From: Dermatemys mawii
Taxonomy: Eukaryota > Chordata > Testudines > Dermatemydidae
DNA length: 64,000 bases
Assembly: GCA_007922305.1 (NCBI GenBank)
Contig: ML677351.1
Location: forward strand, 14,302,749-14,366,748
Direction: 5' to 3'
The first letter of the stretch is position 1. Every line of letters begins with the position of its first letter. Both the position numbers and the translations under genes were made by a program. The notes under the pieces were generated by a model, which was given only the letters and a program-made list of their open reading frames with translations, did no database searches and was not told where the DNA came from. Positions 34,001-41,294 of this stretch are shown piece by piece.

Positions 34001-35813
34001 CCAGAGCCAAAAAGCACTCCTCCAATTCATTGTGTTCAGCACTCCTTGTGTGCTGTTACCTCCTGCTTCCTTCAGCCCTCCTTTTCTCTCAGCATACACC
34101 AGGTTGAGAGAGACTTCCTGGTGGGTATTTGGGGTAGGGTTGTCTTCCCAACACGTCGTCTTGTATAAAAAGTACAGTACATATAAACTCAATGAATGCT
34201 TGTTGCAGTGTGACTTCCATTATAAACTTGACTCCTTGAAAATCTGCCTTTTTGGGGTTAAAACATTATTTAGTTGGTCAGAGCCCAAAGATAACATTTA
34301 TTTTCTGGAAAAGGAGAGCTGCATCTGCCCAGGTACTTCTGAGTTAAGTGAGCAAGGGAAATAGATCTTCCTAAGCCAAAAAAGTATGATATTTGCACAA
34401 GGGTATCTGAAATGTTAGATCATGACTAGTCTTTAGTGAGGGCTAGTAGCTGTGAGTTTGCAAGAAAAACAATTTAAATAGTCTTTGTTTAAAATCTTTT
34501 ACTGCACGTACATTTCAAGTTGCAGTATTGTGGAGTTGGAGCAAACACTCTTAGCTCCTAAAGGAAACTTTTTTGGTTATTTTTATTAAATCAATAAAAG
34601 AAAAGCAAAACAACTGAGAACTTTCCCTTTGTATAAATATTCTTGTTAGATTAACCCACACGTACAGCATGTACTGTGTCAAATTCTGTTCTAGCTCCGT
34701 ATAACCCCGCTAAAGGCAGTGGTTTGCTTGGAGCAGTAGACAGTAGACCAGTTTCTGCTTTTCAGGTTCAACAGCTGTGTGAAATGTGGGTGGACTGACA
34801 TTGCAAGGAGAATCGAACTCTTGCCTTTCCAGGCTCTTTGTCCTTAAATGTTCAATTTTAACATTACTTTGATGAAGATTTACATTTAACTAGTAACTTT
34901 ATACACATGCTTGGGCATCTGAATACCTAATAGAAAATGTGAAAGGGCAAAAACTAAGTTTCCATACCAAGCTAAAGAATCCTATTAGCAGCACAATAGT
35001 TGTCAGTAGCGTGTTCCAGCTTGGGTCTACACCCAGGATGAAAGCTGCTGTTCACTCCTCCTCCAGATCTGGTCTGTCAGCTGTCTGCAAACTCTAGCAG
35101 ACATCACTGTCTCAACACTCTGTTCACACATTTAAGACTGGTTTCCTTTACATCCGTAAGGGCTAGAGAATTAGGCTTTGTGTACCTCATTTTCCCTGTT
35201 TGCAGCCAGTGAGGTAGCTGCATTGATGCAAACCCTTAGTGTAAGTGGGGTAAACTAGGACTTGCTGTGTTGTAATTTACCACTGATTGAAACTAGAGTA
35301 GACCAATACCCATTAGGAGTTTCAGCAAGAACAGTCAAAATAGTGACTGTAATTGGTTCAATCCTTCATGTAGACCAGACTGGGGCGGGGAGGGATTTTA
35401 AATGAAAATTTAGATTCTAGAGCACAAGATGGCAAAAAGGGAAAAATACCAGTTCTCTGACCTGCCTAATACAACCCCTGCACTAAGACCATAAACTACA
35501 AGTCATGAGCCTTTTCCAGAAGGACGTCACTGATGGACTTGGTGTACATTGAGGCCACTATTTCAGAGTCCAAGACTCTGCCTCTTGGTTAGGTCAATCA
35601 AAAGGTGCAGATGGAGCAAGGGGAATTAGGACAGCAGATCTCTTGTTATGAATGTTTTAAATGCTGATTGACTTGCAAAATGCACTGGTTAATTTTATAG
35701 GTGAACATCCCTCTGGAGTAGTGTCGCCATGTAGAACAAGCACCGTGCGAGGAAGAGGAATCACTCGCTTGCTGGAGAGTGTCTCCAGACTTTCCAAGTC
35801 CTCCAGCAACTGA
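9926..35813 (+). CDS. MAEL: MAEL, maelstrom spermatogenic transposon silencer (complete, 12 coding exons)
   Basis: MAEL acts in the germline piRNA pathway, in nuage and nucleus, and is needed for transposon silencing and male meiosis. Twelve exons with GT-AG sites and matching phases total 1233 bases: 410 residues plus TGA. Residues 1-70 are an HMG-box-like domain (starts [15 protein letters not shown]; includes [13 protein letters not shown]). Residues about 108-345 are the MAEL domain, an RNase-H-like fold. The family's E-H-H-C-H-C-C residues fit E137, H154, H169, C170 and H178 plus cysteines near 215 and 283-299 (which cysteines is inferred). Residues 378-406 hold the conserved C-terminal motif [12 protein letters not shown]. 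It is slightly shorter than the human protein (about 434), mainly at the linker and C-terminus. No frameshift or internal stop is seen. Start: the first ATG of exon 1, in context GCGCCATGC. Confidence 0.97.
10110..10480. repeat. C-rich degenerate minisatellite in MAEL intron 1
   Basis: Units of roughly 35-40 bases built on CTCCGACTTCGGGTGTGAATCC and C-runs repeat with heavy divergence (GACCTCGGGTGTGAATCCCC, GACTTCGGGTGTGAATCTCC, CCCTGTGTGTGCACC). All nearby long open frames on both strands come from this skewed composition. Confidence 0.7.
11258..11528. mobile_element. Diverged hAT-type MITE (GGTCTCAAA...GAGAACCACTG ends)
   Basis: The left end GGGTCTCAAATTTATTTGATCGC and right end CATGAGAACCACTG match the ends of the better-preserved copies at 20524-20801 and 29834-30128. 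The copy is old: no clean target duplication can be read. It sits in MAEL intron 1. Confidence 0.55.
11899..11985 (+). CDS. MAEL: MAEL coding exon 2
   Basis: Residues 45-73 ([19 protein letters not shown]...), the second half of the HMG-like domain. Acceptor ATTCCCAG|TTG, donor CAG|GTAAAC, 87 bases, phase 0 at both ends. Confidence 0.97.
12347..12912. mobile_element. GC-rich non-autonomous DNA element
   Basis: A block from ATAGGTGGCGACTT to GAGCACCTACGGAGTC, with rough inverted ends and a CCCGGAGCACCTACGG / GTGTTATACACCCACCAG motif near its right end. The interior is GC-rich with repeated AGCAGGCAGAGTGGAGGTGAG words. It is probably a hAT-like non-autonomous element, and superfamily assignment is tentative. 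The many 60-100-residue frames inside it are artefacts. Confidence 0.45.
13700..14578 (+). pseudogene. Harbinger transposase pseudogene
   Basis: A DDE nuclease of the PIF/Harbinger family, the ancestor of HARBI1, that would have cut and pasted the surrounding element. Recognisable blocks are an upstream helical region ([28 protein letters not shown]), [12 protein letters not shown] containing the first catalytic Asp, [30 protein letters not shown] containing the second Asp, and FNNRLNQC followed by AFG.LK. It is broken by at least two in-frame stops (after WDDEQ and FGVG) and by frameshifts. Where the third acidic residue is expected (before CAFG) there is a stop and an alanine. It is not functional. 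Confidence 0.85.
15200..15500 (-). pseudogene. Harbinger Myb-like protein, second exon remnant
   Basis: On the minus strand, after an acceptor at CTTTACAG, the frame reads [19 protein letters not shown] followed by MQQEVMQ, a stop, [13 protein letters not shown] and further stops. This basic RKRPRRSK motif followed by an amphipathic glutamine-rich tail is the C-terminal part of the Myb/SANT-like DNA-binding partner encoded by Harbinger elements. Two or more in-frame stops show decay. Confidence 0.65.
15597..16708. mobile_element. hAT element nested in Harbinger, TSD GTCTACAC
   Basis: Ends CAGGGGTCTCAAAC and GTTTGAGACCCCTG are perfect inverted repeats, flanked by identical 8-base duplications GTCTACAC at 15589-15596 and 16709-16716. 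The interior holds GC-rich repeats and an AT-rich stretch with a zinc-finger-like coding remnant (16189-16299). A second internal end-like copy (GCAGGGGTCTCAAACACGTG at about 16385) suggests rearrangement or nesting. It is younger than the Harbinger element that it splits. Confidence 0.9.
16189..16299 (+). pseudogene. hAT transposase BED-type zinc-finger remnant
   Basis: The frame contains [20 protein letters not shown] followed by SMHREKYF. This resembles the N-terminal BED zinc finger of Charlie-like hAT transposases (cysteine, then AVPKEYN, then paired histidines). The first metal-ligand cysteine appears lost. About 35 residues survive and no catalytic domain was found nearby. Confidence 0.6.
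17287..17460 (-). pseudogene. Harbinger Myb-like protein, upstream exon remnant
   Basis: The minus strand codes an acidic run ([11 protein letters not shown]) and then, in a shifted frame, [19 protein letters not shown] and [10 protein letters not shown], ending at the donor CCCG|GTAAGT. This is the low-complexity middle of Harbinger Myb-like proteins. The surviving donor here pairs logically with the acceptor at 15501, so the original intron now contains the nested hAT. Confidence 0.55.
17502..17620. mobile_element. Palindromic TA-flanked MITE nested in Harbinger
   Basis: Same family as 575-703 and 58309-58410, in the opposite orientation: TAGGGTGACCAGATGTCC at the left and TGCTGTCTGGTCACCCTA at the right. 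It lies inside the Harbinger element near its right end, so it inserted later. Confidence 0.85.
17779..19667. other. MAEL intron 2, right part
   Basis: Mostly unique sequence with no exon. Two adjacent small hairpins with the same loop lie at 18123-18161 (see findings). Nothing else recognisable was seen. Confidence 0.5.
19668..19770 (+). CDS. MAEL: MAEL coding exon 3
   Basis: Residues 74-107 plus one base: [17 protein letters not shown] and then [17 protein letters not shown]. This is the proline-rich linker between HMG-like and MAEL domains, the least conserved part of the protein. Acceptor TCTCCAG|CCT; the donor is read as CAGG|GTAGAG because that phase joins exon 4 as A-V-L-G-N-I. Confidence 0.93.
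20524..20801. mobile_element. hAT-type MITE in MAEL intron 3
   Basis: Left end ACAGGCGTTCTCAAACTTC, right end CACTTTGAGAACCGCT. The flanks GCCCTAGT and GCCCTAAT match at 7 of 8 bases, a target duplication. Same family as 29834-30128, with a GC-rich interior (CCGCTGAAATGCCGCC). Confidence 0.8.
21243..21521. mobile_element. MITE with CCTGGTCTACACT ends and TTA target site
   Basis: GCCCTGGTCTACACT at the left and AGTGTAGACCTGTC at the right are inverted, flanked on each side by TTA. The interior contains GTCGATCTAAG and CGATTTATCGTGTC. The 3-base TTA duplication suggests the Harbinger/ISL2EU group. Confidence 0.75.
21904..22059 (+). CDS. MAEL: MAEL coding exon 4
   Basis: Residues 108-159 plus one base, beginning [18 protein letters not shown] and carrying [15 protein letters not shown] and [12 protein letters not shown]. 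This opens the MAEL domain and includes the conserved acidic residue E137 and H154. Acceptor ATTCCAG|CTG, donor CCTG|GTGAGC, 156 bases. Confidence 0.97.
22632..24497 (+). mobile_element. CR1 LINE 3' end, split by a hAT insertion
   Basis: On the plus strand the CR1 reverse transcriptase C-terminus is recognisable: [28 protein letters not shown] then [14 protein letters not shown], and near the end DGPLV followed by the terminal motif TCTGACCCAGTATGGC. Many stops and frameshifts make it a dead 5'-truncated copy. The CR1 words on either side of 22680-23338 join directly (ACTGGTTAAAA / GATAGGAAACAAAGG), so the hAT element interrupted it. It lies in MAEL intron 4, in the same orientation as the gene. 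Confidence 0.9.
22680..23338. mobile_element. hAT element nested in CR1, TSD GGTTAAAA
   Basis: Left end CGGGTGCACAAACTACAGCC, right end AAAAAGTTTGTCCACCCCTG. Identical 8-base duplications GGTTAAAA flank it (22672-22679 and 23339-23346). The interior contains CACATCCGGCCCATGG and GTGGCCCTTGGGCC, hallmarks of the family also seen at 27051, 54518, 59872 and 63253. Confidence 0.92.
24573..24614 (+). CDS. MAEL: MAEL coding exon 5 (42 bases)
   Basis: Residues 160-173 plus one base: [14 protein letters not shown]. This very short exon carries H169 and C170 of the conserved MAEL-domain residue set. Acceptor TCTTACAG|GAG, donor CAA|GTGAGT. Confidence 0.97.
24900..26151 (-). mobile_element. Possible LTR element (solo LTR-like), antisense in MAEL intron 5
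   Basis: Read on the minus strand the block begins TGTGACATTATTGACATG at 26151. It carries a TATA-like box (TATAAAA, + coordinates 25649-25655) and, about 85 bases on, an AATAAA signal (+ 25565-25570), followed by several hundred bases of U5-like sequence. That order fits a long terminal repeat of an endogenous retrovirus or LTR retrotransposon. No gag/pol coding was found beside it, and the downstream boundary and target duplication are not certain. Confidence 0.5.
26842..26969 (+). CDS. MAEL: MAEL coding exon 6
   Basis: Residues 174-216: [16 protein letters not shown], then [12 protein letters not shown] and RWPPVYCK. Contains H178 and C215 of the conserved set. Acceptor CCATTAG|GCG, donor AAG|GTATAA, 128 bases, ends in phase 0. 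Confidence 0.96.
27051..27679. mobile_element. hAT element in MAEL intron 6
   Basis: CAGGGGTGGGCAAACTTTGA at the left and CAATTTGTCAACCCCTG at the right, with flanks CTTTATAG / CGTTATAG (7 of 8 bases). The interior includes CCCATTGGCTGTGGTTCCC and its inverted partner GGCCAATGGGAGCTGCAGG. It begins only about 80 bases after the exon 6 donor. Confidence 0.85.
27689..28440. mobile_element. Second hAT-related block in MAEL intron 6
   Basis: Begins GCATGGGTGGGGAATCTTTGG and contains family words CATCCGGCCTGTGGC, TGGCCAGTGGGAGCTGTGG, a C-rich AGCCC/CACACCCC run and GGAGCCACCTGAGGTAAG. The right boundary is uncertain. Together with 27051-27679 it fills most of the 1.64-kb intron. Confidence 0.6.
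28614..28668 (+). CDS. MAEL: MAEL coding exon 7
   Basis: Residues 217-234 plus one base: [18 protein letters not shown]. Acceptor CTGTAG|TCT, donor GCAG|GTGAGA, 55 bases. Mammalian MAEL has Cys after VNW where this copy has Gly, so that cysteine is unlikely to be one of the invariant ligands. Confidence 0.95.
28800..28941 (+). CDS. MAEL: MAEL coding exon 8
   Basis: Residues 235-281 plus two bases: [19 protein letters not shown], then [18 protein letters not shown]. Acceptor AAATAG|GCA, donor CTAG|GTAGGC, 142 bases. Well conserved with the mammalian counterpart ([12 protein letters not shown]). Confidence 0.97.
28942..30766. other. MAEL intron 8
   Basis: Contains a well-preserved hAT-type MITE at 29834-30128, an A-run at about 30288-30305 and a 24-base near-identical direct repeat (about 29519 and 30228, see findings). 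Otherwise nothing recognisable. Confidence 0.5.
29834..30128. mobile_element. hAT-type MITE, TSD CTCTAAAC
   Basis: Left end TAGCGGTTCTCAAACTTC, right end CAGTTTGAGAACCACTG. Perfect 8-base duplications CTCTAAAC lie at 29826-29833 and 30129-30136. The interior includes CGCTGAAATGCCACCGAATT. Relatives lie at 20524-20801 and 11258-11528. Confidence 0.92.
30767..30829 (+). CDS. MAEL: MAEL coding exon 9
   Basis: Residue 282 (split Arg) to 302 plus two bases: [20 protein letters not shown]. Provides the cysteines C283, C294 and C299, among which the last members of the E-H-H-C-H-C-C set must fall. Acceptor CACTTAG|GTG, donor ACTGC|GTGAGT, 63 bases. Confidence 0.97.
31660..31960. repeat. Composite direct and inverted repeat in MAEL intron 9
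   Basis: CCAGGTCAGTTTCTCCACCT (31837-31856) is inverted near-exactly as ATGGAGAAACTGACCTGG (31913-31930), and the homology extends outward on both sides (CTCTGTG / CACAGAG). In addition GCTGAGAGGCATTAGGAACTGC (about 31671) recurs as GCTGAGAGGCATCAGGAGCTGC (about 31863). It is probably a mobile-element remnant; family not recognised. Confidence 0.6.
32688..32820 (+). CDS. MAEL: MAEL coding exon 10
   Basis: Residues 303 (split Ala) to 347: [20 protein letters not shown], then [10 protein letters not shown] and [12 protein letters not shown]. End of the MAEL domain. Acceptor AATATAG|TTA, donor CAG|GTCATC, 133 bases. Confidence 0.97.
33678..33756 (+). CDS. MAEL: MAEL coding exon 11
   Basis: Residues 348-373 plus one base: [20 protein letters not shown] then GAASSA. 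Low-complexity serine-rich tail, poorly conserved outside KLR. Acceptor CTACAG|AAG, donor GCTG|GTGAGT, 79 bases. Confidence 0.92.
35701..35813 (+). CDS. MAEL: MAEL coding exon 12 with stop
   Basis: Residues 374-410 and [23 protein letters not shown], then [17 protein letters not shown]. The [12 protein letters not shown] block is shared with mammalian MAEL; the protein stops soon after it and lacks the longer mammalian C-terminus. Acceptor TTTATAG|GTG. Confidence 0.96.
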
Positions 35814-38600
35814 AAGCCCACCTGGCCTCTTAACCTTACCCGGAGAACTGCATATCCTGCTCTTCCCTATTCCCATTGTAGTCTGGGATTTTGCCAGATT
35901 GCCATTGCTTTGTCTGTCCCTGTATGCAGAACCCTAAAATACATTCCCCTTCCCTTGACCCAATATAACAGTTCCCTTAGAATGATGACAGACCCATTGA
36001 CTGGAGGGGAATTTTCTTTCAATTAGAAGAAAATCCTGGTTTCCTCTATAGAACTATTTATTTTGAAGGGAACTGACAACTTCTTGCTTTCTTGACTAAA
36101 TGCAGTCTTTGAGTTTTTCTTCTGTTACGTAATGGGAGGAGAAGTTGAAGAGAGAGTAGTGGTCAGTAACTGCATGTTAAACATTCTTCTGGTGGTTAAT
36201 ATAGCTTTAAACATGTTGTTTGAATGTTCTTTAATTCTTAGTTCTTTAATCTTCCTATCACCGTCATCTCTTCACCTCCATCCCTCTGTTAGATGTTGGA
36301 AGACATTCATCTCCACAAATAGCCATATAAAATAACACAAGGCTGGGAGGCATTCTAGTGCTGAAAGATTAGGTGGGAGTGTCTCAAAGGGGTACTGCCA
36401 TAAATTCTTCATGAGTGGAAGGACGGATTGAATAGCTGAGTTGAGGAAGTAAATAGACTAAAATATTTGTTGGTAGAAAATCCTCCTTTTGTCTTATACT
36501 TACTGTGAAAATGTGGTAGGAGTCCTGTCCAGCTGTTCATGTTCTGTTGGGTATTGACAATATTGACAAAAAGCTAGGGGTCTTGGCTTTTCTGTGTAGC
36601 TGTGCTGGCGAATACTGGTGTTACAAACTGCGTCATCAGCTCCTCAAATTTTGACATTCTTAACAGTATGATATAACCTCTCTTTTTCAAAGGAATCCCA
36701 AAACCCATTCGTCCATTACACATCTGCAGGCACAATTTCAGACACCTAGCAGGGCTGGAGTGACTACCGACTGTTAGTATTTTGGAGTACCTGTAAGAAT
36801 GAGAGTAAATATGGAAACTGGGACGCTTTATCACATTCTATTAGAGAATTGGATGCCAAACCTCTGGGGAAAGATGTCTTAGTAGTTGCCTGAAAAGTTG
36901 TCGGTCTTCAGTATATTTTTTCATCTTGCCTTTTGAAGCAGTTGCCTATAGAAATAAACAAGCTCTTTTTTTCCCTTTAAATTCATCTGAGCTGCTCCAC
37001 AGTTTACTCCAATTGAAGTTGCCATTATGTGCTAATTCTGTAGTAATTAATTGTGATGTTTCTGGTAAGAAGCAAAATGTAGATGTTAGCTCATTCCATC
37101 AGGCACTTAAGAAATCTTTAATGTGCTTACCTTTGTAATTATAAGGAGCTCAGATACCAGGGTGATAAGTGTAAGATAAATGCCTGGATAGGAATTCATA
37201 AAAAGAACAGGAGTATTTGTGGCACCTTAGGCACAAATATTCCTGTTCTTTTTACAGATACAGACTAACAAGGCTGCTACTTTGAAATCTGGATAGGTAT
37301 TGTTTCATTTGGAAATTAGCTTTAGTTGTGTATTGGAGGGATAGCCACCGTACAAGATCACTAGATTGCTTTGATGTCTCCTGCCAGGCAGACCAGCCTA
37401 TATGCCCCTGAAGCTTCTTTGGATGATTCCAAAGTTCCATGACTCCTTCCATAGAGGCCATTCCTCCACTTGACAAGTCTCCTGGTTTCCAGTATTAGTG
37501 ATGTACTTTCACCAGGCCAGAGACCAGAAAGCCTTTCAAACTGAGGTTTTGGCTGTGAAATATCTGGAAATATTTGATGTGATCATTATGAAGAAGAAAT
37601 AAGACACCAGTCATCTTTGGATGACACTAAAAGTTTATTTCTATTCAGAAAACTTGAAGTGGTGATTATGTCATTGTAGTTATGAGAGTCCAGATGTTTT
37701 TCTTAATGAAGACAAGCCTTTAAGCTAAGATCATAGTTGTGAACACCACTGTGCTCCCCCTTCTCCTTCAAGTCACTCAAAATTTTTGATAATCGTTCTG
37801 CTATTTTGAGAATTGAAGGTTGTAATAAAAACGTGTTTGGGTTTTGATTATGTTGCTCATGCAGAAGACAATGTATCTCTTTATTTACAAAAATAAACTT
37901 CCTTGGTTTGTAGCATCTGTTATAGCGAGCTCACAAATTAAAGCAATGAGTAACACTAATGTGCTTATTGGTATGACATCTAGATGCTGTGACTGTTGAG
38001 ATGTGGCTGCCCAAAAAAAATAAAAATTCAAAGTTAAGATTCTCAAGTCTGCCTCTCTGCATCTTTGTGTTACAATAGAATGCAAATTATATAATATACA
38101 TGTATACACCATAGGTAGTGGACTGTAAACTCAAGACAGTGACTGTTTTATTGTAGAGTCCCCCAAAATGAGCTGCTACTGTACTGCAAATATTAAAATG
38201 TATGTCTTAAACAGTGTTTTACACTTAAGATGGATATTGTACACTTTGTCTTACTACTGTATGTGTTGTGTAAAGGAGGATCCTGTTAACAGATGTGAGA
38301 AGATGTAGTGAATGGTCCCATTGCATTTGAAACTGATTTCCTCGCTTTCCTATAGCTTGAAATTTCAGCTTTTCAAATTCAATTCTTGCCTTTATGTGAC
38401 AGGGGAAGGTAGCTGTGTCAACTAAACCGCAATCAGCATGCTTTTTATTTTTTTTAAAAAAGCTATGCTAAAGGTCACCATGACATGTAGTCTTCTAATG
38501 CACAGACTGTTGTAATTGTAAGCAGCAGCAGGTCCATGTTAACTTTGTCAACTTGCCATGAAAATGTACTGAGGAAATAAAGAACAAGGCAAAGGGAATA
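35814..38600 (+). other. MAEL: MAEL 3' UTR and candidate poly(A) signals
   Basis: Downstream of the stop, AATAAA occurs on the plus strand at 36953-36958, 37824-37829 and 38576-38581. None is backed by an unmistakable GT-rich element, so the true 3' end cannot be chosen. A Penelope-like hairpin remnant (37199-37290) lies within this stretch. Confidence 0.4.
37199..37290. mobile_element. Penelope-like element end, internally deleted
   Basis: A hairpin with arms AAAAGAACAGGAGTATTTGTG and its inverse, and a 10-base loop, is followed by TTTACAGATACAGACTAACA then AGGCTGCTAC. The tail matches those of the copies at 41072-41294 and 46912-47118. The hammerhead-bearing centre is missing. Confidence 0.65.
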
Positions 38601-39726
38601 ACACATCTGGGAAAAGTCTGAGTGATAAAACCTGACTACTTTAAATGTTGTTTTTCACCATGTGTAAAGTACATTCTTAATATTGCGTGGGCGTGCGGAT
38701 GTTCAGCCTCTATAGAAATTAAACTGTCTTTAAGTGTCTCCCCTCCAAAAGCCACCTTTAATTAACTACTTTAGTCAGATCTGACTCATTTCCCTCCTGC
38801 TAATGTGGGTTGTCACTTGGCTCACGCCAGTGACACCGATGTGTAAAAATCACCCTCTTTTAAGCTAAGGCTCTATCAAAGAATTCACTCTACCAGAATA
38901 AGTTGCTTAGTCAAGTATGACACTGCCCTCTGCTTCCCCATACCAAGGTATTGTCCAGAGAAACTACTGCCTGAGAGTTAGGAAAATGGAGTGGAATAAG
39001 ACATGCTGGTACTTTAGCTAAAGATTAATTACAGTGGCTGATATGATGAACACACATTAGTAATCAAGGCATCTTTGAAAGAATTTGAAAGGAGAAATAA
39101 AAGTGACTGCTCTTCTAAAAGAAAGCATGTTCTTGTGGTGAATTGCCCTTGTACAGGGGAAATTGTTAATGCTCTATTCTGGCAACATCTGAATGTTGCT
39201 CAGATATTTTTAACTTGTCTACCCACTCTTACCAATAAGTTTTGAAAGAAAATATATTAGAAGTTCCCCTTGGTCACTTCCTTCCTTCCTTCCCACAACT
39301 TCAGGCCAGGAGGTCTTTGTACTATACCATAATATGATGGGGGTCTTGCATACTCTGGGTGGTGTAGCAGGTTTTGATTATTTGAGTTTGTTGAAATGTT
39401 TCTTTGTAACACTTTAGTAAAGGATAATGAGGCACATCATAGAACCGCAGTGAAACAACTGGCAAAACTTCTCCAAAGTAGATGTGACAAACTAGCGTTT
39501 CAAAATTTGTATGTAAAGATGATAGTCTCTATACATGTCCATCAACTTGTAAGCCACTGAACTTTATGTAGGATATTTTGTATTCAGTCTGCAGGGTGCA
39601 GCCATACTGCTACATTAGTGTGATGTCACTTAACTAGGCAGTGGTAGATTTCTGGAAAAGGTCAGGTAGTAACCTTAGTCGTGGAGACCAATATACTAGC
39701 TACTGCAAATGGAGGAGACTATGGCA

Positions 39727-41060
39727 GAGGTCAGCAACCTATGGCACGCAAGCTGATTTTTAATAGCATGCCTGCAGAGTGGCACCCCATCTCCTCTTGT
39801 GGGGCTAAGGGGTAGAAGATTGGTGCTGCCGCCTCCCCCTGCCTCTTCCCGCAGCTAGCCGGGTTCTTGCTCCTCCTCCTCTCCATCCCTCCCTTGCTGC
39901 TGGCCGATCAGCTGATCTGCTGGCAGTGAGAGAGGTAAGGAGAGGGGGACAAACAGAGCCACAGCCTGTTCACTGCTCTGGGCTGGCCTGAGGCAGAGAA
40001 GAAGCGGGGCCAGAGCCTTGGGGAAAGGGGTGGAATTGGGTCATATCCCTTCCAGTCCCCTGCTGTGAGCCTCTCAGGGCAGGGGGCTGGGAGCACCCCC
40101 AGCCTTCTGCCCTGATCCCCGCTTCACACACACCCAGCCCTCTGCCCTGAGCTCAGCACACCCCTCAGACCCCTCCCCTGCACCCTTGCACACACCCCAG
40201 GCCCCTGCTCTGACCACTGTACCTCCCTCACACACACCCAGCCCTCTGCTTGACTCCTTCATCGCCCCGCTATGACTCCAGCCCTGACTCTGGCACCCGC
40301 ACACATACCTAGGCCCCCCAGGCCCTGACACCTGCACCCCCTCATATACCCCCAGTCTTCTGCCCTGACTCTTGCACCCCCCACACATACCCAGCTCTCC
40401 CCATACTCCATGCACTCCCCACATCCTGACACTTGCACCCCACCCCCACCCTGAGCAGGAAATTGGAGCTCCTGCACCCCCTGCTTCCCAGCTGCGCCCC
40501 TTGCACCAAATGGAAGGTGCCTAGGTAAGCGCTCCACATCCAAACTTCCAGCCCCAACCCTGAGCCCTGTCCCTCATTCTAGCTCCTGGCCAGACTGTAC
40601 ACCCCAACCCCCAGCCTGCTCCTTCACTCCCAGCCCTGGGCTCAGTGCTCTCCCACTCTCAGTGCAATGCAGAGAGAGAGGAAGAGAAGGGGCCAGAACC
40701 AGGGAGAAGGTAGTTACCCACTCTATGTGGGCACAGCAGGGCAGGGACCCCAGACTGGCAGTGGGCTGAGCAGGTCTGGCAGCCAGGATCCTGGCTGGCA
40801 GGAGCTGGTGGATGGAATCCCTGAGTGGCGGTGGGCTGAACCGCTCAGCCCACTGCCAGTCTGGGATCCCAGCTACTGGCCACGCTCAGCCCACCGCTGG
40901 TCTGGGGTTCTGGCTGCTGGCCTCTTGCCAGCTGGGGTGCTGGCCACAGGCCCCACTCAGCCCGCAGCCACCCTAGGTGAACGGAACCCCAGATCGGCAC
41001 CAGGCCCGGCAGCCGGGACCACTCAGCCCGCTGCCGGGCTGGGGTTCTGTTCACCTAGCT
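39727..41060. mobile_element. Large non-autonomous hAT-like element
   Basis: Begins GGCAGAGGTCAGCAACCTATGGCA, a hAT-like end, and continues as about 1.3 kb of GC-rich sequence with C-rich tandem words (CCAGCCCTCTGCCCTGA, CACACATACCCAG) at about 40090-40450 and palindromic blocks (CCGCTCAGCCCACTGCCAG) at about 40750-41040. The right boundary abuts the Penelope-like end at about 41072. No transposase coding found. Confidence 0.5.
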
Positions 41061-41071
41061 GTTCAACTAAA

Positions 41072-41294
41072 AGAGGGCCTCATCCTCCCTGATTGAACTA
41101 ACCTCGTTATCTCTAGCCTGATTCTTGCCTGCATATTTATACCTGCCTCTGGAAATTTCCACTGCATGCATCTGACAAAGTGGGTATTCACCCACAAAAG
41201 CTTATGTTCCAATACGTCTGTTGGGCTATAAGGTACCACAGGACTCTTTGTTGCTTTTTCAGATCCAGACTAACACAGCTACCCCTCTGATACT
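41072..41294 (+). mobile_element. Penelope-like element terminal repeat
   Basis: Begins GAGGGCCTCATCCTCCCTGA and ends CAGACTAACACAGCTACCCCTCTGATAC. It contains a hammerhead-like fold at 41172-41207. Penelope-like retroelements carry such ribozymes in their terminal repeats; no reverse transcriptase remains here. The copy lies between MAEL and GPA33. Confidence 0.75.
41172..41207 (+). ncRNA. Decayed hammerhead ribozyme core (Penelope-associated)
   Basis: Order of elements: CTGACAA (expected CTGANGA), a six-base-pair helix II (GTGGGT, loop ATTC, ACCCAC), AAAA (expected GAAA), then a minimal helix III (AGC, loop TTAT, GTT). The helix layout is intact, but both catalytic guanines (G8 and G12 in hammerhead numbering) are A, so self-cleavage is not expected. 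Helix I was not modelled. Confidence 0.65.
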
